This document shows positions 8,895 to 16,897 of a stretch of DNA of 64,000 bases, piece after piece. Origin of the DNA: Pseudomaricurvus sp050633365 (GTDB taxonomy: Bacteria; Pseudomonadota; Gammaproteobacteria; Pseudomonadales; Cellvibrionaceae); assembly GCA_050633365.1 (NCBI GenBank), contig JBOEGJ010000009.1, positions 62,001 to 126,000 of the forward strand, read 5' to 3'. The notes beneath the pieces are model-generated. The model did not search any database, had not been told where the DNA came from, and saw only the letters and a list, made by a program, of their open reading frames with translations. Both the position numbers and the translations under genes were made by a program. The first letter of the stretch is position 1; each line of letters starts with the position of its first letter.

Positions 8895-8922
8895 AAAAAG
8901 CGCGGTTTATCCGCGCTTTTTT
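8895..8922 (+). terminator. Rho-independent terminator after mdh
   Basis: AAAAGCGCGG, loop TTTAT, CCGCGCTTTT, then more T: a 10-bp stem and U-tract 22 bases after the mdh stop. Confidence 0.9.
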
Positions 8923-9032
8923 GTGCCTGCTCGAAAAGTCATCTAACTCATCCTTCTCATATTCAGAAAAGAACCAATAAAGTGATGTCCCGCTGCTAGC
9001 CTAAATTTATAGGTGCAAAAAGAGTGGCCGTC

Positions 9033-9539
9033 ATGATCACACAAACTCACGATTCGAGCAGCAAAACAAGCTTATTGCTCGAGCCCAACCAATCTCTGTC
9101 TGCCGAGAACTGCGTTTCAATTCTCGTCGGCGCATCGATTGTATTTGTTCTCATTGCAGTTGCCTTCATTTCCCTGGGCGTTTGGCTGATCGTGCCATTT
9201 ATTTTTTTCGAATTGGTTCTTTTGGTAATTGTGTTTGGTGTGGTGCAGTTTCGCTGTCGAGCGAAAGAGCGTTTATCGATTACTGCTGATCGTGTGTTAT
9301 TAGAAAAGCTTGCCGATGGCCATTTATGGTCGTGGTGCTTCGAACGATCAAACTTGTCCCTATTGATTGTCAAAGATGAAATGAACTCTATTCGCAACTT
9401 ATCTCTTGGCGGCACTGCCGGTTTGGTTGAAGTGGGGGAATTTCTCACCGACGCAGAGCTGAAGGTGCTGCTGTCAGATCTCCAGCAAAGCGGCCTTCGC
9501 GCTAAAACTCCGTCACTGGATAGTGTTATGTCTTGCTAG
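9033..9539 (+). CDS. DUF2244 family membrane protein
   Basis: This 168-residue protein has two adjacent membrane segments (about residues 31-72) and a C-terminal cytoplasmic part with DRVLLEK and WSWCFERSNLSLLI, typical of the DUF2244 family. Its function is unknown. Relatives often lie near cytochrome oxidase genes, but none is in this window. The start is uncertain: ATG 9033 has AAAGAG eight bases upstream; GTG 9024 is also possible. The final residues end in Cys. It sits alone between the mdh terminator and bcp. Confidence 0.75.
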   Translation: MITQTHDSSSKTSLLLEPNQSLSAENCVSILVGASIVFVLIAVAFISLGVWLIVPFIFFELVLLVIVFGVVQFRCRAKERLSITADRVLLEKLADGHLWSWCFERSNLSLLIVKDEMNSIRNLSLGGTAGLVEVGEFLTDAELKVLLSDLQQSGLRAKTPSLDSVMSC

Positions 9540-9608
9540 CCGATTGTCTCTGGAGCCTTTGGCGGTATAATCGCTCGCCTTATCATGAAGGAATTTAAGG
9601 CCCGACCT

Positions 9609-10085
9609 ATGGCACACCCAAAAATTGGCAATATGGCACCTGCATTCACACTGCAAAAACAAGACGGAACCAAAGTCAGCCTCAAGGACTTTCGAGGATC
9701 AAAGAATGTGGTTGTCTATTTCTATCCAAAAGCTATGACTCCAGGTTGCACCACTCAAGCTTGTGGGATCAGAGATAGTCAGAAGGAGCTCGATGATTTA
9801 GATACCGTTGTTTTGGGCATTAGTCCTGATGCTTATCCGCGCCTGCAGCGCTTTATCGATAAGCAGGAGCTGAATTTTGATCTTCTCTCTGATGAGGATC
9901 ATGCCATTGCCGACAAATACGGTGTCTGGGCACTTAAGAAATTCATGGGGCGAGAGTTTATGGGGATTGTCCGAACGACTTTCATCGTTGGCAAAGATGG
10001 TCGCTTAAAGTCTGTCATGGATAAATTCAAAACCAAGACTCACCACGACGATTTGATTGCCGAGATCAAAAAACTCGCTCTTTAA
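9609..10085 (+). CDS. bcp: Thioredoxin-dependent peroxiredoxin Bcp
   Basis: The 158-residue protein is an atypical 2-Cys peroxiredoxin that reduces hydrogen peroxide and organic peroxides. The motif YFYPKAMTPGCTTQACG gives the peroxidatic Cys47 and resolving Cys52. Other family segments are LLSDEDH and KFMGREFMGI. The start at 9609 (MAHPKIG) matches the family N-terminus; an ATG at 9585 would add eight residues not seen in relatives. No partner gene is adjacent. Confidence 0.92.
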   Translation: MAHPKIGNMAPAFTLQKQDGTKVSLKDFRGSKNVVVYFYPKAMTPGCTTQACGIRDSQKELDDLDTVVLGISPDAYPRLQRFIDKQELNFDLLSDEDHAIADKYGVWALKKFMGREFMGIVRTTFIVGKDGRLKSVMDKFKTKTHHDDLIAEIKKLAL

Positions 10086-10403
10086 GGCTTTGGCGCATTC
10101 GGGGGCGTGGTTTTCGTCCCTAGCGCCGCCCTTATTTTGTGATGCATATCACACTTTTATGTCTTTTTTCTCGATAATCTTCCCGATCTTGATTTTTTAA
10201 AATTATTTGGTCTAGCCTGCCTTGTTTGTATAATTTTAAGGAATAAAAAGGCCTGTCACCTCAATCCGGAACTATTGTCACTAAAAACAACCACGTGGCA
10301 CGTTTCAGACTGGCTTCTTGTTCTTATAACGAATAGTTTTGTCCTCCGTAATATTCCCTCCAACAGAAGAGCGGAAATCTCAGATAGGGTAGCTAATTTA
10401 GCA
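10086..10403 (+). promoter_or_regulatory. Upstream region of the AraC/GAF regulator, with CRP site and promoter
   Basis: The region holds a perfect CRP-type palindrome, TGTGATGCATATCACA, at 10138-10153. A TATAAT -10 hexamer follows at 10229-10234, with only a weak -35 (TTGGTC at 10207-10212). With a transcription start near 10240 the palindrome is centred about 93-96 bases upstream, a distance at which class I CRP activation is known to occur. Other than the possible 5' extension of the regulator gene (TTG at 10275), I see no coding sequence. Confidence 0.55.
10138..10153. promoter_or_regulatory. Consensus CRP/Vfr-type binding site
   Basis: TGTGATGCATATCACA is a perfect 16-base palindrome with TGTGA-N6-TCACA spacing, flanked by AT-rich bases, as in the best CRP sites. 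It is 52 bases after the bcp stop and upstream of the AraC/GAF regulator promoter. Confidence 0.7.
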
Positions 10404-11384
10404 ATGACAGATAAAAGTAACGTGGTTTTGACCAGTGACCGTCCAAATTCAGATGTAGAGCCCGAGCATAGATCTGCCTTGGATCGTCAATTGATTGAGC
10501 GGCTGCGTTGTCTGCATAGTCTTCTTACCGATCGTTTTGATTCCTACGATCTACATTGTCGGTCTTATCTCGATGTAGGCCGGAAGATGTTCTCGGCGGA
10601 TGAAGCCTTGTTATTACGGTTGCGTTTTTTAAAAGAGCGTGCGGTTGTCGAAGCTCACAGTGGCGTTGCGTTTAATGGAGTAAACGAAGTCTCTCAAGAC
10701 GCTGAGTGGGTAAACCGTGCGGTTGATCAAAAAAACGCCATTTATTCGCAGGATTGCACTGCGAATTCTGATGCCATGACCTATAATCAGTTTGCCATTC
10801 GGGGATATATCTGCTCACCCGTCTTTGTGGCAGGCCAGATTTTTGGCGTTCTGTGCTTTCTACAGGGTTCAGATGGGCAGACTAGCTTTACGGATGAAGA
10901 TGTTGAAACAATTGAATTGATGGCAAAAGGAGTGGCCAAAATGATTGAGCTTCAAAGAGCACAACCCGTAGATCAAGAAAAACTTCGCGCATCGTTCGCG
11001 ACAGATGGTGTCAATACTTTCGAAGAATACGTGCAGCGAGCACGGTTGCCGGAAGTATATGGCGTGCCAGGTCGAGTTGTGGAGGTTTTGCAAAAACGTA
11101 TCGGTAAGGCATCTTTGTCGATCGATTTCATCGCCGAAGAAATGAACTTGTCCAAGAGAACACTGCAGCGCCGTCTTCAGCAGCAGTGCATTAGCTTCGC
11201 CCAGTTACGCGATCAGGTGCGTTTCCACCATTCGATCAATTATTTGATTGAGCACTCCATGAGTATCGATAGCATTTCTGCGTCGTTGGACTTTTCTGAT
11301 CGCACCAGCTTTACCAATGCATTTAAGCGTTGGACGGGACTGTCACCAAGTACATTTCGCAAGTTATTCCGCGACTACGCCTAG
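10404..11384 (+). CDS. AraC-family transcriptional regulator with GAF-like domain
   Basis: The 326-residue protein has a GAF-like sensor domain (about residues 25-200; FAIRGYICSPVFVAGQIFGVLCFL is typical) and a C-terminal AraC/XylS pair of helix-turn-helix motifs. These are SIDFIAEEMNLSKRTLQRRL and SIDSISASLDFSDRTSFTNAFKRWTGLSPSTFRK. The ligand and targets are unknown. The start is uncertain: I use ATG 10404, but a TTG at 10275 would add 43 residues that do not look like a conserved domain. The gene is isolated, with a CRP-like site upstream and yajC downstream. Confidence 0.82.
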   Translation: MTDKSNVVLTSDRPNSDVEPEHRSALDRQLIERLRCLHSLLTDRFDSYDLHCRSYLDVGRKMFSADEALLLRLRFLKERAVVEAHSGVAFNGVNEVSQDAEWVNRAVDQKNAIYSQDCTANSDAMTYNQFAIRGYICSPVFVAGQIFGVLCFLQGSDGQTSFTDEDVETIELMAKGVAKMIELQRAQPVDQEKLRASFATDGVNTFEEYVQRARLPEVYGVPGRVVEVLQKRIGKASLSIDFIAEEMNLSKRTLQRRLQQQCISFAQLRDQVRFHHSINYLIEHSMSIDSISASLDFSDRTSFTNAFKRWTGLSPSTFRKLFRDYA

Positions 11385-11488
11385 AGATTGGCGTTGCGTC
11401 GCCCAATTGTTCTTTGTTGATTGCCTGTCGCGGGCAAAAACGGTAGAGTTTCAGCCTTTAAAACTCTACCGTTCAACGAGGAAAATTG

Positions 11489-11821
11489 ATGGAATTTTTT
11501 ATTCCTGCCGCAATGGCGCAAGCTGAAGCAACTGCTCCCCAAGGTAACCCCATGATCACGCTAGTGATGTTTGGTGGCCTTTTCGTGTTTATGTACTTTT
11601 TCATGATTCGCCCTCAGCGCAAGCGTCAAAAAGAGCATCAAGAGTTGGTTGGAGCCTTATCTAAAGGCGACGAAGTCGTTATGAACAGTGGTATGCTGGG
11701 TAAAGTTCTCAAGGTTGACGATAACTACCTAGTGATCGAAACCGGAACCAACGTTGAATTGAAGTTCCAAAAGGTCGCTGTTCATGCGGTCTTACCGAAA
11801 GGAACCATTAAGTCCATCTAA
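11489..11821 (+). CDS. yajC: Preprotein translocase accessory subunit YajC
   Basis: The 110-residue inner-membrane protein has one transmembrane segment (about residues 21-40; MFGGLFVFMYFFMIRPQRKR), followed by the conserved KGDEVVMNSGMLGKV soluble part. YajC associates with SecDF-YidC in protein export. The ATG at 11489 follows GAGGAAA. In most gammaproteobacteria yajC is followed by secD and secF and preceded by tgt. Here it is followed by a terminator and an unrelated gene, so it is a single-gene unit. Confidence 0.93.
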   Translation: MEFFIPAAMAQAEATAPQGNPMITLVMFGGLFVFMYFFMIRPQRKRQKEHQELVGALSKGDEVVMNSGMLGKVLKVDDNYLVIETGTNVELKFQKVAVHAVLPKGTIKSI

Positions 11822-11836
11822 TGGATGCATCGATTC

Positions 11837-11863
11837 AAAAAGGCAGCGAAGGCTGCCTTTTTT
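11837..11863 (+). terminator. Rho-independent terminator after yajC
   Basis: AAAAAGGCAGC, loop GAAG, GCTGCCTTTTTT: a 7-bp GC-rich stem with a U-tract, 15 bases after the yajC stop. It confirms that no secDF transcript continues from yajC. Confidence 0.88.
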
Positions 11864-11928
11864 GTGTCTAATCAAAAAGAAGCGCAGTATTTATACTGTC
11901 TGTCTCCGCAGACACCTAAGGATTTTTA

Positions 11929-12912
11929 GTGATTGATTTCCCCTCTAAGCTATCTCTCGCCCAAACGCCGACACCACTGCAGAGGCTGTCTCGTGTTTCT
12001 GATCAGCTCGGTGTTAATATCTGGATCAAGCGGGATGATTTAACCGGCAGTGTACTCAGCGGCAACAAGGTACGTAAGCTGGAGTTTTCGTTGGCCGAGG
12101 CGCAGCGTCGAGGTTGCAATCACATTATCACCTGCGGCGGCTTGCAGTCCAATCATTGCAGGGCGACCGCCTTATTGGGGGCGCAGCTAGGTCTTTCGGT
12201 GACTCTAATTTTGCGCGGCAAACCAGAGTCAGTGGCTGATGGCAACTTGTTGCTTGATCATCTGGCGGGCGCCAATATCAAAACCGTTGAGGTGCGAGAC
12301 TACACTCGTAATTTATCAAAGATACTGGACCAAGAGGCGGCGGCCATCAATGCGGCGGGGGATTCGGCCTTTGTGATTCCCACGGGCGCCAGCGATGGCT
12401 ATGGCATTTGGGGTTATGTGGCTGCGGCGGTCGAGCTGCAAGAGGATTTTAGTCGTCACCGCATCGCACCGAGTCATGTGATTGTCGCAACAGGATCGGG
12501 AGGCACTCAGGCCGGTTTGACTCTTGGGGCTCAATGGCTTGGCTGGGACACGCAGGTTGTGGGCATGGCGGTTTGTGATGATGTCGAGTATTTCAATAAC
12601 AAGGTTCAATCCGATGTTCGCGATTGCGCGGCCCGATTTGGGTTTGAGGTCGATCTGTCGGCACTCAATATTAACGTAATCGATCGTTATATCGGGCCAG
12701 GCTATGCGCAGGCTGATCAAGAGGTGTTTGACACCATAGCCTGGCTAGCGTCTACCGAAGGTGTGGTGTTGGATCCGGTATATACGGCAAAGGCATTTCT
12801 GGGTTTAGTTAGTGAGGTGAAGGCTGGCCGATTGGCGGGCGCGCGGGATCTAGTGTTCGTTCATACTGGCGGTGTATTTGGTAACTTTCCGTTTAAAGAT
12901 CGATTTTTTTGA
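11929..12912 (+). CDS. D-cysteine desulfhydrase / ACC deaminase family enzyme
   Basis: The 327-residue protein is a fold-type II PLP enzyme. The PLP lysine is in SGNKVRKLE (about residue 47-51), the motif CGGLQSNHCRATA follows, and the phosphate-binding loop is ATGSGGTQAG. The family includes D-cysteine desulfhydrase (pyruvate, sulfide and ammonia from D-cysteine) and 1-aminocyclopropane-1-carboxylate deaminase. D-cysteine desulfhydrase is the commoner activity in gammaproteobacteria, but I cannot decide from the sequence. The GTG start at 11929 follows AAGGA. It could serve D-cysteine as a sulfur source (inference). Confidence 0.82.
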   Translation: MIDFPSKLSLAQTPTPLQRLSRVSDQLGVNIWIKRDDLTGSVLSGNKVRKLEFSLAEAQRRGCNHIITCGGLQSNHCRATALLGAQLGLSVTLILRGKPESVADGNLLLDHLAGANIKTVEVRDYTRNLSKILDQEAAAINAAGDSAFVIPTGASDGYGIWGYVAAAVELQEDFSRHRIAPSHVIVATGSGGTQAGLTLGAQWLGWDTQVVGMAVCDDVEYFNNKVQSDVRDCAARFGFEVDLSALNINVIDRYIGPGYAQADQEVFDTIAWLASTEGVVLDPVYTAKAFLGLVSEVKAGRLAGARDLVFVHTGGVFGNFPFKDRFF

Positions 12913-12933
12913 CACGTGATAAGCGGGGATGGT

Positions 12934-13209
12934 TCATTGTTCGTCTCTGTGTTGCTGCGAGTGGTGTTGTCGACGCTTCTGGCGCTTGAACTCCTCATTG
13001 AACTCCACCCGTCGGATCGCTAGATAGTGGATACCCCAGCGAAGCGTTGCGAGTGTGCTCAGGAGGAGTAATCCGGCGACATAGAGCATCGTGTCCGGCG
13101 AAATCATATAGATCTTTAGCAGGAGCAACCCTAGTAAGGGAATCGCGACAGGGCGTGCGGTGAATAGGGCGACTATATCGTTCAGGCTTTGCCATTGTTC
13201 CCGTTGCAT
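12934..13209 (-). CDS. Small membrane protein of unknown function
   Basis: I do not recognise this 91-residue protein. It has two predicted membrane segments (about residues 18-36 and 39-57) and a strongly basic, glutamine- and histidine-rich tail ending in QKRRQHHSQQHRDEQ. The ribosome binding site GAGAGG lies four bases before the ATG, which supports translation. It is convergent with the desulfhydrase gene and divergent from the quinone oxidoreductase gene. Confidence 0.6.
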   Translation of the reverse strand: MQREQWQSLNDIVALFTARPVAIPLLGLLLLKIYMISPDTMLYVAGLLLLSTLATLRWGIHYLAIRRVEFNEEFKRQKRRQHHSQQHRDEQ

Positions 13210-13322
13210 CGTACCTCTCCAGCGGGGCGTTATGAATCCATAAAGTGTATACCAGCGCCGGCTTTTTGTGGCCGAGCACAGTGCGATAATCCAATCAATT
13301 TGTTATAGGAAAGTACGAGGCT

Positions 13323-14312
13323 ATGGGGAAAACAACAATTTCAGCCTTTCAGATGTTAGAGCACGGCGGGCCCGAGGTTCTGAAGTGGAGTCAGCTGGTG
13401 TTGCCAGAGCTTGGGGCTAACGACGTTCTAGTACGACATCGGGCAGTTGGCGTGAATTTCATCGATATTTATTTCCGCGAAGGGTTATATCCTGTCGAGC
13501 TGCCTAGTGGTTTGGGGGTTGAGGCCGCCGGGGTGGTTGAGGCCGTTGGCAGTGATGTCGATTTGGTTAAGGTTGGAGACCGGGTCGGCTATTGTATGTC
13601 GCCTCTAGGTGCCTATGCCGAGGCTCACGTGATCGCAGAAGATCGGCTTATTCCGCTGCCGAAGGAGATCGATGACGCTACCGCGGCGGCGATTACTTTG
13701 AAGGGGTTGACTGCCGCATTTTTGCTGACCGCCATGAAGCCGTTGGTAGCTGGCGATGCCATTCTTGTGCATGCGGCGGCGGGTGGTGTCGGTTTGCTGC
13801 TGTGTCAGTGGGCCAAGAGCCTGGGTGTTCGCGTGTTGGGTGTCGTGGGAAGTGATGACAAGCTAGCGCTTGCCCAGCAAGCGGGATGCGAGCGGGTGGT
13901 TAACAGTCGCAATGACGACTGGGTGGAGGCGGCAAAAGCGTTTACCGATGGCGCCGGCGTACAAATGGTGCTCGATTCTGTTGGGGCTGATACCTGTGAG
14001 GGCTCGCTCGATTGTCTGGCGCGTCGGGGGTGGTTTGTATCTTATGGCAACTCTAGTGGTCCGGCTCCCGCTGTTTTACCCTTAACCTTGATGCAGAAAG
14101 GCTCTTTGGTCATGACTCGGCCCAGCCTGGCGGACTTTATCAGCGATAGGTCAGAGATGTTAAAGTTGGCGCAGGCCTTGTTCGAGCGTGTTGTCGACGG
14201 TTCTGTTAAGGTAAATATTGGTCTAAAGCTTCCTTTGATCGACGCTCCTAAGGCGCATGAGATGTTGAAGGCGAGGAAGACCTCTGGATCGACGGTTTTG
14301 ATGTGTTCGTGA
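13323..14312 (+). CDS. NADPH:quinone oxidoreductase (QOR-type MDR)
   Basis: The 329-residue protein is a zinc-free medium-chain dehydrogenase. The N-terminal GroES-like domain has the QOR signature VGVNFIDIYFREGLYP, and the Rossmann domain carries AAAGGVGLLLCQWAKSLG, close to E. coli QorA. It reduces quinones with NADPH, mainly by one-electron transfer in the characterised members. The catalytic zinc ligands of alcohol dehydrogenases are absent. The 5'-nucleotidase gene follows after 26 bases, so the two may be cotranscribed. Confidence 0.87.
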   Translation: MGKTTISAFQMLEHGGPEVLKWSQLVLPELGANDVLVRHRAVGVNFIDIYFREGLYPVELPSGLGVEAAGVVEAVGSDVDLVKVGDRVGYCMSPLGAYAEAHVIAEDRLIPLPKEIDDATAAAITLKGLTAAFLLTAMKPLVAGDAILVHAAAGGVGLLLCQWAKSLGVRVLGVVGSDDKLALAQQAGCERVVNSRNDDWVEAAKAFTDGAGVQMVLDSVGADTCEGSLDCLARRGWFVSYGNSSGPAPAVLPLTLMQKGSLVMTRPSLADFISDRSEMLKLAQALFERVVDGSVKVNIGLKLPLIDAPKAHEMLKARKTSGSTVLMCS

Positions 14313-14338
14313 TGTATTTCGAGAGATAGGAGCTCTTT

Positions 14339-15259
14339 ATGCCAACCGTAGTGGGGCGCAAGCTGGTAATTGCCATTTCGTCGCGGGCGCTGTTTGACCT
14401 TGATGATAGCCATTCTGTGTACGAAAAGAGTGGGCTCGAATCCTATTCTCGCTATCAAATTGATCACGAGAACGACGTGCTAAAGCCCGGCGACGCGTTT
14501 TATGTGGTGCAAAAACTGTTGCGTCTAAATGAGTTGCTTGAGGGCGAGTCGCGGGTAGAGGTTATTTTACTGTCTCGCAATAGCGCCGATACTGGCTTGA
14601 GAATCTTTAACTCTATTGAGCACTACGGCTTGGATATTTCGCGGGCAGCCTTTTGCGGCGGTGAGAGCCCTTATCGTTATGTTGCGGCCTTTGGCTGTCA
14701 TCTGTTTTTGTCCACCGATGCCGATGATGTGCGCAACGCCTTGGAGCATGGCATTGCGGCCGCGACGCTGATTGCTTCCAATGCCCAATCTGAGCATGGT
14801 GACCAGCTGCGTTTTGCCTTTGATGGAGATGCCGTGTTGTTTTCCGACGAAGCTGAGCGTATTTACAAGCAAGAGGGGCTTGAAGCCTTTACCGAAAAAG
14901 AGAAAGAAAAAGCCAAATTGCCGCTTATGGGGGGGCCGTTCAAGGAGTTCTTGGCCGCCCTGCAAGGGCTGCAGAAAGAATTTGGCGCAGAACAGATGCC
15001 AATTCGCACGGCTTTGGTGACGGCTCGTTCAGCGCCGGCTCACGAGCGAGTTATTCGCACTTTGCGCGCTTGGGATATTCGTCTTGATGAGTCGTTGTTT
15101 TTAGGTGGGCTTGATAAAGGTGAGTTTTTAAAGGCCTACGGTGCCGATGTGTTCTTTGACGATCAAGAAACCCACTGTGAGTCTGCCAGCGGTCATGTGG
15201 CCACCGGCCATGTGCCTCATGGTGTTGCCAATGAGTCCGAGGTCTCCGATCTGCCCTGA
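14339..15259 (+). CDS. Cytosolic 5'-nucleotidase (PF06189 family)
   Basis: The 306-residue protein matches the bacterial members of the NT5C1 family of 5'-nucleotidases. Key segments are VIAISSRALFDLDDSH, VEVILLSRNSADTGLRIFNSI, FCGGESPYRY, the central FAFDGDAVLFSDEAERIY and FFDDQETHCE. These supply the HAD-type catalytic aspartates. It should release nucleosides from nucleoside monophosphates; substrate preference is not visible. The last 25 residues are low in complexity. It follows the qor-like gene by 26 bases. Confidence 0.85.
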   Translation: MPTVVGRKLVIAISSRALFDLDDSHSVYEKSGLESYSRYQIDHENDVLKPGDAFYVVQKLLRLNELLEGESRVEVILLSRNSADTGLRIFNSIEHYGLDISRAAFCGGESPYRYVAAFGCHLFLSTDADDVRNALEHGIAAATLIASNAQSEHGDQLRFAFDGDAVLFSDEAERIYKQEGLEAFTEKEKEKAKLPLMGGPFKEFLAALQGLQKEFGAEQMPIRTALVTARSAPAHERVIRTLRAWDIRLDESLFLGGLDKGEFLKAYGADVFFDDQETHCESASGHVATGHVPHGVANESEVSDLP

Positions 15260-15426
15260 ATCAGTGGTGCGCCTCGCACTCATGTTCCAGAAATATAACT
15301 CAGTCTATTAACCCTCTCGTTGATAGACTTTTTTGCTCTACTTCCAGTTCCGCGCCTTTGTAATGCTATTCTTCTAGTTAATGGTGACTAACGAGTTAGC
15401 CTGTCACCGGAAGAGGTACAAGGAGT

Positions 15427-15957
15427 ATGATTCAGAAAATTATCCTCGCCACCGATATGGGGCCGTTTGCCAGTCATGCCTTAGAGCATGCGCTCGATCT
15501 TGCGGCGAGTCATCGAGCTAAGGTTGTTGTGGTGCATGCTGTTGAGCCATTAAGTGGTTTTGCCCAGGCGATGGTAGCCACCTATTTGGATGACCCGGTC
15601 GAGGCTTGCTCTCAGGATAACCCGGGTGCTGTGCTGGATTCGATCCGATCTCAGATTGCACAGTCGTTCGCTCACGAACGAAGCGAGATCGACCCAGTCT
15701 ACGACTGTTTCTCCGAATTTAGCGTGGTTCAAGGCCGCCCAGCAGAAGTGATTCTCTCTGAGGCGACACGTACTGGCGCTGATCTGATTATTATGGGTAG
15801 CCACGGCCCGGAATCCATGGGTAACAATGTTCTGGGGTCGGTTACCGCGAGGGTATTGCAGTTATCGAAGGTGCCGGTCTATATGGTACCCATGATTAGC
15901 CCGAGAAACTGGTACCGGCTCACCTCCGATGCGTCGCCCATTTGTTCGGACGGTTAG
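15427..15957 (+). CDS. Universal stress protein, UspA family
   Basis: A single USP domain fills the 176-residue protein: it starts IQKIILATDMGPFASHALEHAL and ends with the nucleotide-binding loop GSHGPESMGNNVLGSVTARVL (the GxxGx9G pattern), so ATP binding is likely. The role is unknown. Translation signals are odd: AAGGAG sits only one base before the ATG, while AGAGG at 15412-15416 is ten bases away, so the second is the more likely ribosome site. The neighbour is a convergent TauE-type exporter. Confidence 0.85.
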   Translation: MIQKIILATDMGPFASHALEHALDLAASHRAKVVVVHAVEPLSGFAQAMVATYLDDPVEACSQDNPGAVLDSIRSQIAQSFAHERSEIDPVYDCFSEFSVVQGRPAEVILSEATRTGADLIIMGSHGPESMGNNVLGSVTARVLQLSKVPVYMVPMISPRNWYRLTSDASPICSDG

Positions 15958-15971
15958 CCTGTCTGAATACG

Positions 15972-16745
15972 TTAAAATATCGCGAATTTGACCCCTAAAA
16001 TCATAAGAATACCGGCCAGAACCGGTTGAAGCATATGGCTTGGAAGCCTTGCGCCCAGTCTCGTCCCGAGGCTGACTGCAGGTAAAGAGCCGATTAATAG
16101 GCAGCCGAGCAATACGAAGTCGACATTCCCCAAAAAGATCAAGTGCCCGAGGCCTGCTATCAGAGTCAGGGGGACTGCGTGGGCGATGTCGCTGCCGACG
16201 ATGTGTTGGGCTTTTAGGGTTGGGTAAAGTACGAGCAATATGGCGGTGCCGATTGCGCCTGCGCCCACCGAGCTGAGTGTTACAAAAACCCCTAAGAAGA
16301 TACCCATCAAAACCGTAATCACTTTGGTTTTGATCTTGGTGTGAGTTTCGGTTTTAACTGTTGTGGGTTGCAGCTTTGATTTAAAGAGTAGTACCGCAGA
16401 GGTCAAAATTAGCATGACACCAAGACTGCTGGTGAGCAAATGCTCATAATCCCCAGAGTTAGTGAATACAGTTTTGAGCAATAGGGCAGTGACTATAGCG
16501 GCCGGTAGGCTTCCCATTGCCATACTCCTGACGATATCCCAGCGTATATTGCCCTTGCGTTGATGCGACACTACACCGCCAGCTTTGGTAATAGCGGCGT
16601 AGAGTAGATCTGTGCCTATGGCGACGTTATAGGGAAATCCAAACAGAATCAGTAGGGGGGTCATTAGCGATCCGCCGCCGACACCGGTGATTCCGACCGC
16701 GAGCCCGACAGCGGCTCCGGCAAAGATATAAAGTAAGATTTCCAT
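15972..16745 (-). CDS. TauE/SafE-family sulfite/organosulfur exporter
   Basis: The 257-residue protein has about eight membrane segments and the TauE signature GITGVGGGSLMTPLLILFGFP, with a second copy of the glycine-rich motif (SSVGAGAIGTAILLV). Members export sulfite, sulfoacetate or other sulfonates. The gene is divergent from cysB across 152 bases of AT-rich DNA. This suggests control by CysB and a role in sulfur balance (inference). Confidence 0.82.
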   Translation of the reverse strand: MEILLYIFAGAAVGLAVGITGVGGGSLMTPLLILFGFPYNVAIGTDLLYAAITKAGGVVSHQRKGNIRWDIVRSMAMGSLPAAIVTALLLKTVFTNSGDYEHLLTSSLGVMLILTSAVLLFKSKLQPTTVKTETHTKIKTKVITVLMGIFLGVFVTLSSVGAGAIGTAILLVLYPTLKAQHIVGSDIAHAVPLTLIAGLGHLIFLGNVDFVLLGCLLIGSLPAVSLGTRLGARLPSHMLQPVLAGILMILGVKFAIF

Positions 16746-16897
16746 AAATATATAGGCTATGGTTATGTAGAAGTGGGTTTGCTATAAGTTTTTGTAAAAT
16801 TTGGTTGGCAAATATACTGATTTGTTACTATTCTGGAAAAGAATATTTTTTTATATTTTTATAATCAATTCTCAGTGTTAGGCCATTTGGAGGGCTT
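16746..16897 (+). promoter_or_regulatory. Divergent AT-rich promoter region between the tauE-like gene and cysB
   Basis: The 152 bases are rich in A and T, unlike the flanking genes. A TATAAT hexamer at 16860-16865 is a likely -10 box for cysB; the -35 is poor. LysR-type regulators commonly bind such shared regions and repress their own gene, so CysB may bind here; I cannot point to a certain operator. Confidence 0.4.
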
